Position numbers and translations under genes: made by a program | Origin: Saccharopolyspora phatthalungensis | GTDB taxonomy: Bacteria; Actinomycetota; Actinomycetes; Mycobacteriales; Pseudonocardiaceae | NCBI RefSeq assembly: GCF_014203395.1 | Contig: NZ_JACHIW010000001.1 | Location: forward strand, 5,749,501-5,813,500 | Reading direction: 5' to 3' | DNA length: 64,000 bases | The notes under the pieces: generated by a model | What the model was told of the DNA's origin: nothing | The model's input: the letters and a program-made list of their open reading frames with translations, nothing else | Databases searched by the model: none | In this document: positions 1 to 8,904 of the stretch, piece by piece | Layout: each line of letters opens with the position of its first letter | Numbering within the stretch: position 1 is the first letter of the stretch

Positions 1-729
1 TGCGGGCCCGCCGCTGTCGGCGGACTGATGCTGCAGGAGTACATCCCCGGCGGGCGCGGCCACGACTGGTTCTTCCACGGCTACTGCGACGCCGCATCGG
101 TGTGCCGCCCGGCCTTCACCGGCGTCAAGGAGCGCTCCTATCCGGCGCACGCCGGACTGACCAGCCTGGGGCGCTGCGAGGACAACGACGAGCTATTGCG
201 GGAAGCCACGACGTTGCTGGAAAAGCTTGCGTTCAGCGGCATCGTGGACCTGGATTTCCGGTGGGACGCCCGCGACGGGCGCTACAAGCTGCTGGACTTC
301 AACCCGCGACTGGGCGCCCAGTTCCGGCTGTTCCGCGACAGCGCCGGCATGGACGTCGCACTCGCGTCCTACCTGGATCTCACCGGGCAGCAGATCCGGG
401 CCGGTCGGCAACCAGTCGGCCGGCGGTTCCTGGTGGAGAACTACGACCCGATCTCGGCGCTGCGGTACTGGCGGCGCCGTGAGCTCGGGCTGCGGTCGTG
501 GCTGGCATCGGTGCGGCGGGTGGACGAGGTCGCCTGGTTCGCTCGCGACGATCTGCTGCCGTTCGTCCTGATGTGCACCTGGATGGTCTGCCGCGCGGTG
601 GCCCGGCCGTGGCGTCGCCGCATCCGCCATCCGGAGCTGGCCGAACCCCAGTACGTCCCGGGACGTAACCACGACTCGGGGAATCCGACCAGACGCCGCC
701 GGGAGCGGCTGTTCGAGGAGTACAGATGA
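1..729 (+). CDS. ATP-grasp ligase-like protein, 5' end outside window
   Basis: The reading frame is open from the first base, so the gene starts upstream and only the C-terminal 242 residues are visible. They hold the end of an ATP-grasp fold: a DLDFRWD strand near visible residue 83 and the metal-binding DFNPRLG motif near residue 99. This fold joins a carboxylate to an amine or thiol using ATP. The last 60 residues form a basic tail with a short hydrophobic patch. The stop overlaps the next start (ATGA), so the two genes are translationally coupled. The substrate cannot be told from this part. The setting in a glycan cluster suggests modification of a sugar or cell-surface polymer, which is inference. 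Confidence 0.75.
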   Translation, partial: CGPAAVGGLMLQEYIPGGRGHDWFFHGYCDAASVCRPAFTGVKERSYPAHAGLTSLGRCEDNDELLREATTLLEKLAFSGIVDLDFRWDARDGRYKLLDFNPRLGAQFRLFRDSAGMDVALASYLDLTGQQIRAGRQPVGRRFLVENYDPISALRYWRRRELGLRSWLASVRRVDEVAWFARDDLLPFVLMCTWMVCRAVARPWRRRIRHPELAEPQYVPGRNHDSGNPTRRRRERLFEEYR

Positions 730-1949
730 GCGATCTTGTCGATGTGGCCATCGTCGGAGCCGGGCCTTACGGCCTGTCGCTGGCGGCGCACCTGCGCCGG
801 GCCGGCCTGTCCTACCGGCAGTTCGGGCTGCCGATGAACCTGTGGCGCGCCCACATGCCGCGCGGCATGTACCTGAAGTCGCAGGGTTTCGCCTCCAACC
901 TGTCCGACCCGGACGGCACCCACACACTGCGCAACTTCTGCCTGGAGGCCGGGCGCCGCTACGCGGACTATGGCGTGCCGGTGTCGCTGGAGAACTTCGT
1001 CGAGTACGGCGAGTGGTTCCAGCAGGGCCGCGGTCTGGAGGTGGAGGAGCTACTGGTCGCCGACATCCAGCAGCGGCCGGGTCGGTTCCAGCTGACGCTG
1101 AGCGACGGACAGCACGTCGATGCGAGCCAGGTCGTGGTCGTGGTCGGCGTCGAGTTCTTCGCGCGGGTTCCGGGAATGCTGTCGGACCTGCCCGCCGAGC
1201 TTTGCACGCACAGCTCGGTGCACGACGACCTGAGCGGCTTCGACGGACAGGACGTCATCGTCGTGGGCGCTGGTCAGTCGGCGTTGGAGACGGCGGCACT
1301 GCTGCACGAGAACGGCGCCAACGCGCGGCTGGTGGCGCGTGCGCCGAGGGTGGCGTGGAACGGGAAACCGCTGCTGCCGGATCGCCCGCTGTGGCACCGG
1401 ATGCGCGAGCCGGAGGCCGGCCTGGGTTCGGGGTTGTCCACCTGGTTCTATTCCGAGCAGCCGAAGCTGTTCCGGCACCTGCCGAGGTCGGTGCGGGTGG
1501 ACCGGGCACGCACCGCGCTGGGCCCGGCCGGGGGCTGGTGGCTGCGGGAGCGCGTCGAAGGCCGCCTCCCGGTGCACGTCGGGCACCGGCTGGAGTGGGC
1601 CAAGGCCACCGGCGAGCAGGTGCGGCTGGGGGTCCGCGTCGGCGGCGAGATCCGGGAGTTCACCGCGGACCACATCATCAGCGCCACCGGCTACCCGCCG
1701 GACCTCAGCCGGCTGCCGATGCTGTCGCACCGGCTGCGGTCGGCGATCCACACGATCGACGGAACACCGCGCGTCGGCCGAGATTTCGAATCGTCGGTGC
1801 CGGGGCTGTACTTCGCGGGGCCGCTGGTGGCGCCGAGCCACGGACCGGTCATGCGGTTCGTCTACGGCGCCGACTACGCGGTGCGGATGATGACCAAACG
1901 GCTCACCGCGACCACGGCGAGACCGGTTGTCGTCGGAAGTGCGGGGTGA
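726..1949 (+). CDS. FAD/NAD(P)-dependent oxidoreductase
   Basis: A 407-residue two-dinucleotide-fold flavoprotein. The FAD site is GAGPYG at residues 10-15, a second Rossmann motif VVGAGQSALE lies near residue 180, and an SATGY motif near 318 resembles the ATG(Y/D) element of N-hydroxylating and FMO-like monooxygenases. It probably acts in the cytoplasm on a small or lipid-linked substrate. Its start overlaps the preceding gene by four bases and its stop overlaps the GTG of the sugar transferase, so it belongs to the same operon. It could be an oxidase, a monooxygenase or a lysine/ornithine-hydroxylase relative. The substrate is unknown. Confidence 0.75.
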   Translation: MSDLVDVAIVGAGPYGLSLAAHLRRAGLSYRQFGLPMNLWRAHMPRGMYLKSQGFASNLSDPDGTHTLRNFCLEAGRRYADYGVPVSLENFVEYGEWFQQGRGLEVEELLVADIQQRPGRFQLTLSDGQHVDASQVVVVVGVEFFARVPGMLSDLPAELCTHSSVHDDLSGFDGQDVIVVGAGQSALETAALLHENGANARLVARAPRVAWNGKPLLPDRPLWHRMREPEAGLGSGLSTWFYSEQPKLFRHLPRSVRVDRARTALGPAGGWWLRERVEGRLPVHVGHRLEWAKATGEQVRLGVRVGGEIREFTADHIISATGYPPDLSRLPMLSHRLRSAIHTIDGTPRVGRDFESSVPGLYFAGPLVAPSHGPVMRFVYGADYAVRMMTKRLTATTARPVVVGSAG

Positions 1950-3394
1950 GCGTGACCGACCCCGCCGTGGCACCGTCGTGGCCGCTCGCGGCGAGCCACG
2001 CGCGGCCGCGGGGCCGGCGGCAGGTTCGGGGCTGGTTGCTGCCCGCGGTCGACATCGCGGTGCTGGCGCTGCTGATCCCGCTCACCGGCGCGGCTTGGCT
2101 GCTGGGAGCGGGTTACGCGCTAGCGGCGTTGGCGGTGCTCGCCGCGCAGGGCCAGCACCGGTTGCGGATCTGCCTGCGGGTGTCGGACCAACTGCCGCAG
2201 CTCGCGATCGCGGCCGGTGCACCGCTGGTGGTGCTGCTGCCGTGGTTCTCCGGCGGCGCCCTGTTCATGCTGGGTGTCTGGGGAGCGGTCGGCTTGCTCG
2301 TGGCCCGCGCCGGCCTGTACTCGGCGCTGCGGGCCGGATACCGGCGCCGGATCCTGAACGAGCCGACGTTGATCCTCGGAACCGGCTCGTTGGCCGGGGA
2401 GATCGCCGACATGGCGACCGAGCGTCCCGAGTTCGGATTGCGGCCGCAGTCGCTCGGTCGTGCGGACGAGCTGGCGAAAGTCGTTGCCGCGCAAGGCATC
2501 ACGCGGGTGCTCGTCTGCGCCGACGGTGGCCGCGATGCGGATCTGGTCGCGGTGATCCGCGCTTGCCGCCCGCTGGCCGCGGACGTGTGCGTCGTGCCTC
2601 GGCTGCACGAACTGGGCATGGCGCTGCCGCGCGCCAGCATGGACGAGCTCTGGGGCGTACCGCTGATCCCGTTGCGCCGCTTCGGCCACAGCCGGGCGGG
2701 CGCGCTGGTCAAACGCGCCGTCGACATTGTCCTCAGTGGACTGATGCTGGTGGTGCTCGGGCCGTTGCTGGCGTTGTTGGCCGCGATGGTCGGGCTGAGC
2801 GGCCGGGGCCGGACGTTCTTCCGCCAGCCACGGGTAACGCGCGCCGGGCGGACCAGCGACGTCATCAAGCTGCGCAGCGTCAAGACCGAATTCGAGGTCG
2901 ACGGGGACCTCGGCCGGTGCTGGGCGGTGACCGCCGACCAGTGCACGGCGCTCGGGCGGTGGCTGCGCCGCACACACCTGGATGAGCTGCCGCAGCTGAT
3001 CAACGTGCTGCGCGGCGAGATGTCGCTGGTGGGGCCGCGCCCGGAACGGCCGTACTACGCGATGCGCTTCGGGCGGGAGATCCCGCGCTACGCCGACCGG
3101 CACCGGATTCCCGGCGGCATGACCGGCTGGGCGCAGGTGCAGGGTCTGCACGGCGACACGTCCATCCCGGACCGGGCACGGTTCGACAACCAGTACATCG
3201 AGTACTGGTCGCCGTGGTGGGACGTGGTGATCGTGGCCCGGACGGTCGCGATCGTGATCCGGGCCGTCGCGCTGATCGGAGTCCGGCCACAACGCCGGGC
3301 AGGGGGAAAGTCGACGGCCGCCCCACCTGTGCCCGGCATCGGCCAACCGGCGTCAGCTCACCACATACGCATCACCCACCGCTACCAAGGATGA
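1946..3394 (+). CDS. Polyprenyl-phosphate glycosyl-1-phosphate transferase (exopolysaccharide initiation)
   Basis: A 482-residue membrane enzyme of the WcaJ/bacterial sugar transferase type. The N-terminal third carries several hydrophobic helices. A nucleotide-binding-like segment follows (ILGTGSLAG near residue 140). The conserved catalytic domain begins near residue 255 (KRAVDIVLS) and includes LRRTHLDELPQ and SLVGPRPE. This family transfers a sugar phosphate from a nucleotide sugar to undecaprenyl phosphate, the first step in building a surface glycan. The GTG at 1946 makes a GTGA overlap with the FAD gene; a second GTG lies two codons later. It marks the cluster as a lipid-linked polysaccharide pathway. 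Confidence 0.85.
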   Translation: MSVTDPAVAPSWPLAASHARPRGRRQVRGWLLPAVDIAVLALLIPLTGAAWLLGAGYALAALAVLAAQGQHRLRICLRVSDQLPQLAIAAGAPLVVLLPWFSGGALFMLGVWGAVGLLVARAGLYSALRAGYRRRILNEPTLILGTGSLAGEIADMATERPEFGLRPQSLGRADELAKVVAAQGITRVLVCADGGRDADLVAVIRACRPLAADVCVVPRLHELGMALPRASMDELWGVPLIPLRRFGHSRAGALVKRAVDIVLSGLMLVVLGPLLALLAAMVGLSGRGRTFFRQPRVTRAGRTSDVIKLRSVKTEFEVDGDLGRCWAVTADQCTALGRWLRRTHLDELPQLINVLRGEMSLVGPRPERPYYAMRFGREIPRYADRHRIPGGMTGWAQVQGLHGDTSIPDRARFDNQYIEYWSPWWDVVIVARTVAIVIRAVALIGVRPQRRAGGKSTAAPPVPGIGQPASAHHIRITHRYQG

Positions 3395-3416
3395 CCGCGA
3401 AACCTCGAAGGGGACG

Positions 3417-4532
3417 ATGATGAAGGTTCTGCACGTGATCACCGGGCTGGGCGTCGGCGGGGCCGAGCTGCAGCTGCGGTCGATTCTGCAGCACACCAGG
3501 CACGAGGCCGATGTGGTCTCGCTGTACAACCCTGGCGACGTGGCCCAGATGATCACCGGCGACGGAGTGCGGGTGCGCGATCTGGGCATGACCCGCAACA
3601 CCCAGGTCGGCACCGTGCTGCGGCTGCGCGACGTGATCCGCGACGGCGGCTACGACGTGGTGCACACCCACCTGTACCGGGCGTGCGTGTACGGACGGCT
3701 CGCGGCCCGGCTGGCCGGTACCAAGGTGGTGGTCTCCACCGAGCATTCCATCGGCGAAACCCACCTGGAACGCCGCCGCATGACGCTCGGCGTTCGCGCC
3801 CTCTACCTCGGCACCGACTTGTGCTCGGACGCCACGATCGCAGTGTCGGAAACCGTTGCCGAACGGCTGCGGAACTGGGGCATGGCCGCCCGAAAGATCA
3901 CCGTCATCCCCAACGGTGTCGACTTCGGCCGGGTCGAGTTCGACCCCGCCGAGCGCGCCAGGGTGCGCCGCGAGCACGGGATCGGTGAAGACGCCTACGT
4001 GGTCGGCGTGCTCGGGCGGCTGGACCCGAACAAGCGGTTCAACCTGGTGATCGACGCGATGGTGCCGCTGCTGGGTCAGCAGACCAAACTGCTGATCGTC
4101 GGCGACGGTGCGGACCGGGCGCGGCTGGAGGTGCTGGCCCGCGAGCACGGCGTGGCCGAGCACGTGATCTTCGCCGGCGAGCGGCACGACGTCGCCGCCA
4201 TGCTGTCCGCCCTGGACCTGTTCATCGCCTCTTCCGAGCAGGAGACCTTCGGCCTCTCGGTGCTGGAAGCGATGGCCAACGGGATCCCGGTCCTCTACAC
4301 CACCTGCCCGGCCCTGATCGGCATCGACACCGACCGGGCTCGCCAGATTCCCGGCCATGCCGAGCTGATGCGCGCGGAGATCGCCGCCGAGATCATGGCC
4401 GCTCGGCCCCGTGCCGACGAGCCCGCGATCCGGCAGGCCTACGGCATTGAGGCCGTCACCGACCGCATCGACGATCTGTACACGCGACTGTGGCAGCGGC
4501 GCGGCGGCGCCGTTGCGGTGGGGAGGCCGTGA
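3417..4532 (+). CDS. GT4 family glycosyltransferase
   Basis: A 371-residue GT-B glycosyltransferase. The N-terminal half has the acceptor-side glycine loop (GLGVGGAEL, residues 10-18). The C-terminal half has the donor site with VIPNGVDF and an E-x7-E element in SSEQETFGLSVLEAMANG. It should add a sugar from a nucleotide donor to the growing lipid-linked glycan in the cytoplasm. GAAGGGG lies just before tandem ATG codons (3417 or 3420). The stop overlaps the next ATG (TGATG), coupling it to the epimerase gene. Confidence 0.85.
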   Translation: MMKVLHVITGLGVGGAELQLRSILQHTRHEADVVSLYNPGDVAQMITGDGVRVRDLGMTRNTQVGTVLRLRDVIRDGGYDVVHTHLYRACVYGRLAARLAGTKVVVSTEHSIGETHLERRRMTLGVRALYLGTDLCSDATIAVSETVAERLRNWGMAARKITVIPNGVDFGRVEFDPAERARVRREHGIGEDAYVVGVLGRLDPNKRFNLVIDAMVPLLGQQTKLLIVGDGADRARLEVLAREHGVAEHVIFAGERHDVAAMLSALDLFIASSEQETFGLSVLEAMANGIPVLYTTCPALIGIDTDRARQIPGHAELMRAEIAAEIMAARPRADEPAIRQAYGIEAVTDRIDDLYTRLWQRRGGAVAVGRP

Positions 4533-5506
4533 TGCGCGCATTGGTCACCGGCGCGGCCGGTTTCATCGGATCTCACCTGGTCGAGCGGCTGCTCGCGGAC
4601 GGCCACCAGGTGATCGGGCTCGACGACCTGAGTACCGGGCGGACCGAAAACCTCCCGATCGGCGATCCGAACCTGCGGTTCGTGACGGGCACCATTCTGG
4701 ACGGGTCCGTGGTGGACGAGGTGATGGCCGATGCCGACGTGGTGTTCCACCTGGCCGCCGCGGTCGGCGCGTTCGTCATCCAGGAGCGGACCTTGCAAGG
4801 CATGCTGACCAACATCCACGGCACCGAGAACGTGCTGGATGCCGCGCTGCGGCACGACGCGCGGGTGCTGGTCGCCTCCACCAGCGAGGTCTACGGCAAG
4901 AACACCAAGATCGGGCTCGCCGAGGGCGACGACCGGATCATCGGCTCGCCGCTGAAATCGCGCTGGACCTATGCCGAGGCAAAGTCCATCGACGAGAGCA
5001 TCACCTACTGCTACGTCCGGGAGCTCGGGCTCAAAGCGGTGATCGTGCGGCTGTTCAACACGGTCGGGCCGCGGCAGAGCGGCCGGTACGGCATGGTCAT
5101 CCCGCGGCTGGTCGGACAGGCGTTGCAGGGGCGACCGCTGACGATTTTCGGCACCGGCAAGCAGATCCGCTGCTTCTGCCACGTCGCGGACGTGGTGCCG
5201 GCGCTGGTACGGCTGGCGCTGCTGGACACGGCGCAGGGCATGGCGGTCAACCTCGGCAGCACCGAGCAGGTGTCCATCGAGGAACTTGCGGCCCGGATCA
5301 TCGCGATGACCGGCTCACGCAGCGGCACGATCCAAGTGCCTTACGAGGAGGCGTACGGGCCGGGCTACGAGGACATGCAGCGACGTGTCCCGGACTGCAC
5401 CCGCGCGCGGGAGCTGGTCGACTTCCGCCCGGATCACTCGCTGGAGGACATCATCAGCGCCGTGATCGACGAACAGGTGCTAGCCGGAAAAGCCGTGACG
5501 GCCTGA
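4532..5506 (+). CDS. NAD-dependent sugar epimerase/dehydratase (extended SDR)
   Basis: A 324-residue extended short-chain dehydrogenase. It shows the NAD motif GAAGFIGSHL at residues 7-16, the STSEVYG strand and the catalytic YAEAK (Tyr-x3-Lys) pair. Such enzymes interconvert or dehydrate nucleotide sugars such as UDP-glucose or UDP-glucuronate. It most likely supplies a donor for the neighbouring glycosyltransferases. The ATG at 4532 overlaps the preceding stop, and an in-frame upstream extension is not needed. Exact specificity (4-epimerase, dehydratase or decarboxylase) cannot be read from the motifs alone. Confidence 0.85.
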   Translation: MRALVTGAAGFIGSHLVERLLADGHQVIGLDDLSTGRTENLPIGDPNLRFVTGTILDGSVVDEVMADADVVFHLAAAVGAFVIQERTLQGMLTNIHGTENVLDAALRHDARVLVASTSEVYGKNTKIGLAEGDDRIIGSPLKSRWTYAEAKSIDESITYCYVRELGLKAVIVRLFNTVGPRQSGRYGMVIPRLVGQALQGRPLTIFGTGKQIRCFCHVADVVPALVRLALLDTAQGMAVNLGSTEQVSIEELAARIIAMTGSRSGTIQVPYEEAYGPGYEDMQRRVPDCTRARELVDFRPDHSLEDIISAVIDEQVLAGKAVTA

Positions 5507-5520
5507 GGCGGGGAGCAGGC

Positions 5521-6732
5521 ATGCAGCAGAGCACCGAGACGAAGCGGCGGCGCATTGCATGGGCTCGGCCGGCGGCCCTCCGGTGGCGGCGCCGCCGCGA
5601 GAACCCGACGTCCACTTCGGACGATCCGGGGGGCACGCCCCGGGTCCGGACCTCGCGCCGATTCGGCGGTTCGTTGTGGTTTCTGGCGCTGATCGCACTG
5701 TCGGCGCTGCTGGTCACGTTGATGGTCATGCCCCGGGACACCGGGCCGGCGAAGCCCGGTTCGCTGATCGTCGCGTCGCTGCCGTTCTGGAACCTGGACA
5801 ACGGCATGTCGATGGTGGTGCAGAACCAGCAGTCCGTCAACGAGGTCTCGCCCTGGATATACGGACTGGGCCGGGACAGCAGCCTGACCAACCAGTATCC
5901 GCCGGAGCAGACCGCGGAGATCGGCTGGCGGATCGAGCAACTGCGCGAGGCGGGCATTCCCATTGTCCCGTCACTGGCCAACATCACGGACGGAAAATGG
6001 GAGTACGAGCCGGTAGCCAGGATGCTGCACGACCCGGTCAAGCGGCACGACCACGTGGAGGAGATCGTCGAGCTGGTCAAGCGCGAGGACTACGCGGGCA
6101 TCGATATCGACTACGAGAACCTGCGCGCCGGCGACCGGCAGGTGTTCACCGCCTTCGTCACGGAACTGGGCAAGGCCCTGGACGAGGAAGGTAAGACGCT
6201 GTCGGTGGCGGTGTTCGCGAAGACCTCGGACGCCGGGTACGACGAACGCAACGTGGCGCAGGATTACGCCGCGATCGGCCGGGCCGCCGACGAGGTCCGG
6301 CTGATGGGCTACGACTTCCACTGGGCCACCTCGCCGCCCGGCTCCATCGCGCCGATCACCTGGATCCGGGAAGTGCTGGACTACGCCAAAGCCCAGATCC
6401 CGCCGGAACGCGTCGTGCTCGGCGTGCCGCTTTACGGCTACGACTGGGTGGACGGCCACGGCACCGCACTGACCTGGTTGAAGGCGTTCCGGCTGGCGAC
6501 CGAGCACCGGGCGAAGGTCAATTACGACCCGCCGACCCAGTCGCCGTGGTTCCGGTACACCGACGCGCACGGGCGCGAACACGAGGTGTGGTTCGAGAAC
6601 ACCGCCAGTTCCAAGGCGAAGTTCGAGGCGGCGCGCGGCTCTGGGATCCGCGGCGTCTACCTGTGGATGTACGGCTACGAAGACACCGACACGTGGCGGG
6701 AGCTGCAACAGAGCCTGCCGCTCGACGATTGA
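5521..6732 (+). CDS. Membrane-anchored glycoside hydrolase family 18 protein
   Basis: A 403-residue protein with an Arg-rich cytoplasmic N-terminus, one membrane helix at about residues 52-70 and an extracellular TIM-barrel domain. The GH18 signature GIDIDYEN fits DxxDxDxE, with the catalytic Glu near residue 199. The domain resembles the spore-cortex/YdhD type GH18 group, which cuts beta-linked N-acetylhexosamine polymers. Placed inside a polysaccharide operon, it may trim or release the product at the cell surface, which is inference. The start at 5521 follows a GGGGAG ribosome site. Confidence 0.8.
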   Translation: MQQSTETKRRRIAWARPAALRWRRRRENPTSTSDDPGGTPRVRTSRRFGGSLWFLALIALSALLVTLMVMPRDTGPAKPGSLIVASLPFWNLDNGMSMVVQNQQSVNEVSPWIYGLGRDSSLTNQYPPEQTAEIGWRIEQLREAGIPIVPSLANITDGKWEYEPVARMLHDPVKRHDHVEEIVELVKREDYAGIDIDYENLRAGDRQVFTAFVTELGKALDEEGKTLSVAVFAKTSDAGYDERNVAQDYAAIGRAADEVRLMGYDFHWATSPPGSIAPITWIREVLDYAKAQIPPERVVLGVPLYGYDWVDGHGTALTWLKAFRLATEHRAKVNYDPPTQSPWFRYTDAHGREHEVWFENTASSKAKFEAARGSGIRGVYLWMYGYEDTDTWRELQQSLPLDD

Positions 6733-6757
6733 GCGGCGCGCGGATCCGGAGGGCGGG

Positions 6758-8122
6758 ATGATTCCTTGGTGGGTGCTGGCCATCGCGGTGTTCGGCACTA
6801 ACTTCACCTTGTGGGGGTTGATCGGGCTGATGCGCGTGCTCGACACCTCGACCCGGCGCTGGTGGCAGCGCCGCGGCAAGACGGCGCCGGCCGACCAGAG
6901 CGCCGTCAGCGGGCGGTATCGCCTGCTCACCGATCCGCCGAGGCGACCGGGGGTCGAGGACGTGGCGGTGCTGATGGCCGCGCACAACGAGGAAACCGTC
7001 ATCGTCGACAGCATCCAGGCGATCACGGCCCTCGTGCCGCCGGAGAACGTGCACGTGGTCTCCGACGGCTCGACCGACCGCACGGTGGAACTCGCGCAAG
7101 GCTGCGGGGTCAACGTGATCAGCACCGCGCGCAACGTCGGCAAGGCGGGCGCGTTGCAGGAGGCGATCCGCCGATTCGACCTGGCCGGACGGTTCGAGGT
7201 CGTGATGCTGCTGGACGCCGACACGCACGTCGATCCGGGATATTTCCGGGCGGCGCTGCCGCTGTTCGAGGATCCCGACGTGGTCGCGGTGGCGGGCTGC
7301 GTCAAGACATCGTGGCAGGATCGCGCGCTCGGGCCGATCGGCAAGCTGGTGGCCTTCCACCGGCAGCGGATTTACACCATGACCCAGTACCTGCTGAAGT
7401 TCGGCCAGACCTGGCGGCGGGTCAACGCCACCCACATCGTGCCGGGCTTCGCCAGCATGTACCGCACCTCGGTGCTGCCGCACATCGAGGTCAACCCGCC
7501 CGGGCTGGTCATCGAGGACTTCAACATGACCTTCGAGGTCTACCAGAAGCGGCTCGGCAAGGTCGGTTTCACGCCGTCGGCCGTGGCCGCGACGCAGGAC
7601 CCGGGCAACTTGAAGGACTACGTGAAGCAGTGCAAACGCTGGGCCCTGGGGCTGTGGCAGACGGTTCGGTTGCACCCGCCGCGGGTCAACCTGTTCAGCC
7701 TGATGCTGGCGTTGCTACTAATGGAGATGTTGACCAGCAGCGTGCTGTTGGTGCTGTTGCCGTTCGTAGCGGCAGTGCTCGTCGTGCCGGAGTTGTTCAG
7801 CGGAGTGCTGGCGGTGCCCGGGGTGAGCGAGGTCCATGCGTTCATCGCCGGGTTCGCGACACTGCCGAGCCTGCTGTTCGGCGTGCTCATCCCGGACCTG
7901 ATGCTGACCTGCATCGTGGCACTGCTGCAGCGCCAGCCGCGCTTCCTGCTGTTCGGCTGCTTCTTCCTCATGCTGCGGGTGTTGGACGCGGCGGTCGCGC
8001 TGTATGCGATCCCAGGGGCCTGGCTGTCCAAGTCCTCGGGCCGCTGGCGCAGCCCGGGCCGACGGGCGATCGATCCGGTGACCAGCCCCGTTCCGCCGCC
8101 AGCGGACCTTTCGGCCAGTTGA
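6758..8122 (+). CDS. Processive GT2 glycosyltransferase (cellulose/hyaluronan/poly-GlcNAc synthase type)
   Basis: A 454-residue integral membrane glycosyltransferase. One N-terminal helix precedes a GT2 catalytic core with SDGSTD, LLDADTHVD and the QCKRW box, a match to the QxxRW hallmark of processive synthases. Three or more hydrophobic helices follow after residue 310. Enzymes of this build polymerise and extrude a beta-linked polysaccharide. The gene sits 25 bases after the GH18 gene behind GGAGGGCGGG. The pairing of a processive synthase with a surface GH18 hydrolase recalls the PNAG (Pga/Ica) and Pel systems. The product identity is not determined. Confidence 0.85.
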   Translation: MIPWWVLAIAVFGTNFTLWGLIGLMRVLDTSTRRWWQRRGKTAPADQSAVSGRYRLLTDPPRRPGVEDVAVLMAAHNEETVIVDSIQAITALVPPENVHVVSDGSTDRTVELAQGCGVNVISTARNVGKAGALQEAIRRFDLAGRFEVVMLLDADTHVDPGYFRAALPLFEDPDVVAVAGCVKTSWQDRALGPIGKLVAFHRQRIYTMTQYLLKFGQTWRRVNATHIVPGFASMYRTSVLPHIEVNPPGLVIEDFNMTFEVYQKRLGKVGFTPSAVAATQDPGNLKDYVKQCKRWALGLWQTVRLHPPRVNLFSLMLALLLMEMLTSSVLLVLLPFVAAVLVVPELFSGVLAVPGVSEVHAFIAGFATLPSLLFGVLIPDLMLTCIVALLQRQPRFLLFGCFFLMLRVLDAAVALYAIPGAWLSKSSGRWRSPGRRAIDPVTSPVPPPADLSAS

Positions 8123-8217
8123 ACCCGAGGGGGCATCTCGTGCGGCCACGGGGTTCTGTTCTCGTGCATTTGAGGGAGGAGCAACCGGACGGATCGGTCC
8201 ATGCTGGGTCGGTGGAC

Positions 8218-8904
8218 ATGGTGCGACTGCTCATGGTGGATGACCAGCTCATGCTTGCCGAGGCGCTCAGCGCCCGGCTGGCGGAGGTTCCGGACCTGTG
8301 GGTCGTGGGGCACTGTCCCACCAGCGACCCGCAACTGTTCGATGTGGTGAAGCGGTCCCGGCCGGACGTGATCACGCTCGACGTGGAAGCGGCCGGGACC
8401 GGCACCGGGCGGCTGGTGTGCCGCCTGCGGGAAATCCGGCCCACCGCGGGAATCGTGGTGCTGACCGGGGTCCGCGACGCCAGGCGGGCCGTCGAGGCCG
8501 CGCGGGCGGGCGCGGCGGCCTGGGTGCGCAAGGAGAGCAGCGTCGAGGACCTCACCGAGGTGCTGCATGGGGTGTGCCGCGGCCACAGCTGGTACCCGCC
8601 GGAACTGCTCGGCGCGGTGCTGCGCGAGTTGCGTGAGGACACCGTGCGGGCGGAGCAGCGCAACGGGCCGCTGGATGTGCTCAGCGACCGTGAGCGGGAC
8701 GTGCTTTCCGGCATGGTCGCCGGCAAGCGCGGTGCCCAGATCGCCGAAGAGTTGCTGATCTCCACCGAAACAGTCCGCACCCACACCCGCAGCATCCTGG
8801 CCAAGCTCCGGGTGCACAGCCAGCTGGAGGCGGTCAGCGTGGCCCGCGCCGCCGGATTGGACGCGAACGAGGGCGCCGAGGCGGACGGGAACACCGAGCG
8901 ATGA
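8218..8904 (+). CDS. NarL/LuxR-type response regulator
   Basis: A two-domain regulator of about 228 residues. The receiver domain has the acidic pair in VDDQ, a phospho-acceptor Asp in VITLDVEA, the Thr of VVLTG and the Lys of VRKES. A LuxR helix-turn-helix follows in the last 70 residues (LSDRERDVL, STETVRTHTRSIL). All phosphorylation residues are present, so it looks functional. The start is uncertain: ATG 8218 gives the normal length, but upstream in-frame GTG codons exist at 8164 and 8212. It overlaps the following GT4 gene by four bases, so the regulator is embedded in the biosynthetic operon. Confidence 0.8.
   Translation: MVRLLMVDDQLMLAEALSARLAEVPDLWVVGHCPTSDPQLFDVVKRSRPDVITLDVEAAGTGTGRLVCRLREIRPTAGIVVLTGVRDARRAVEAARAGAAAWVRKESSVEDLTEVLHGVCRGHSWYPPELLGAVLRELREDTVRAEQRNGPLDVLSDRERDVLSGMVAGKRGAQIAEELLISTETVRTHTRSILAKLRVHSQLEAVSVARAAGLDANEGAEADGNTER

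Noticed and set aside
842..1945. An upstream extension of the sugar transferase frame
   Set aside because: It runs out of frame through the FAD oxidoreductase. The GTG at 1946 makes a natural GTGA overlap and gives a normal N-terminus.
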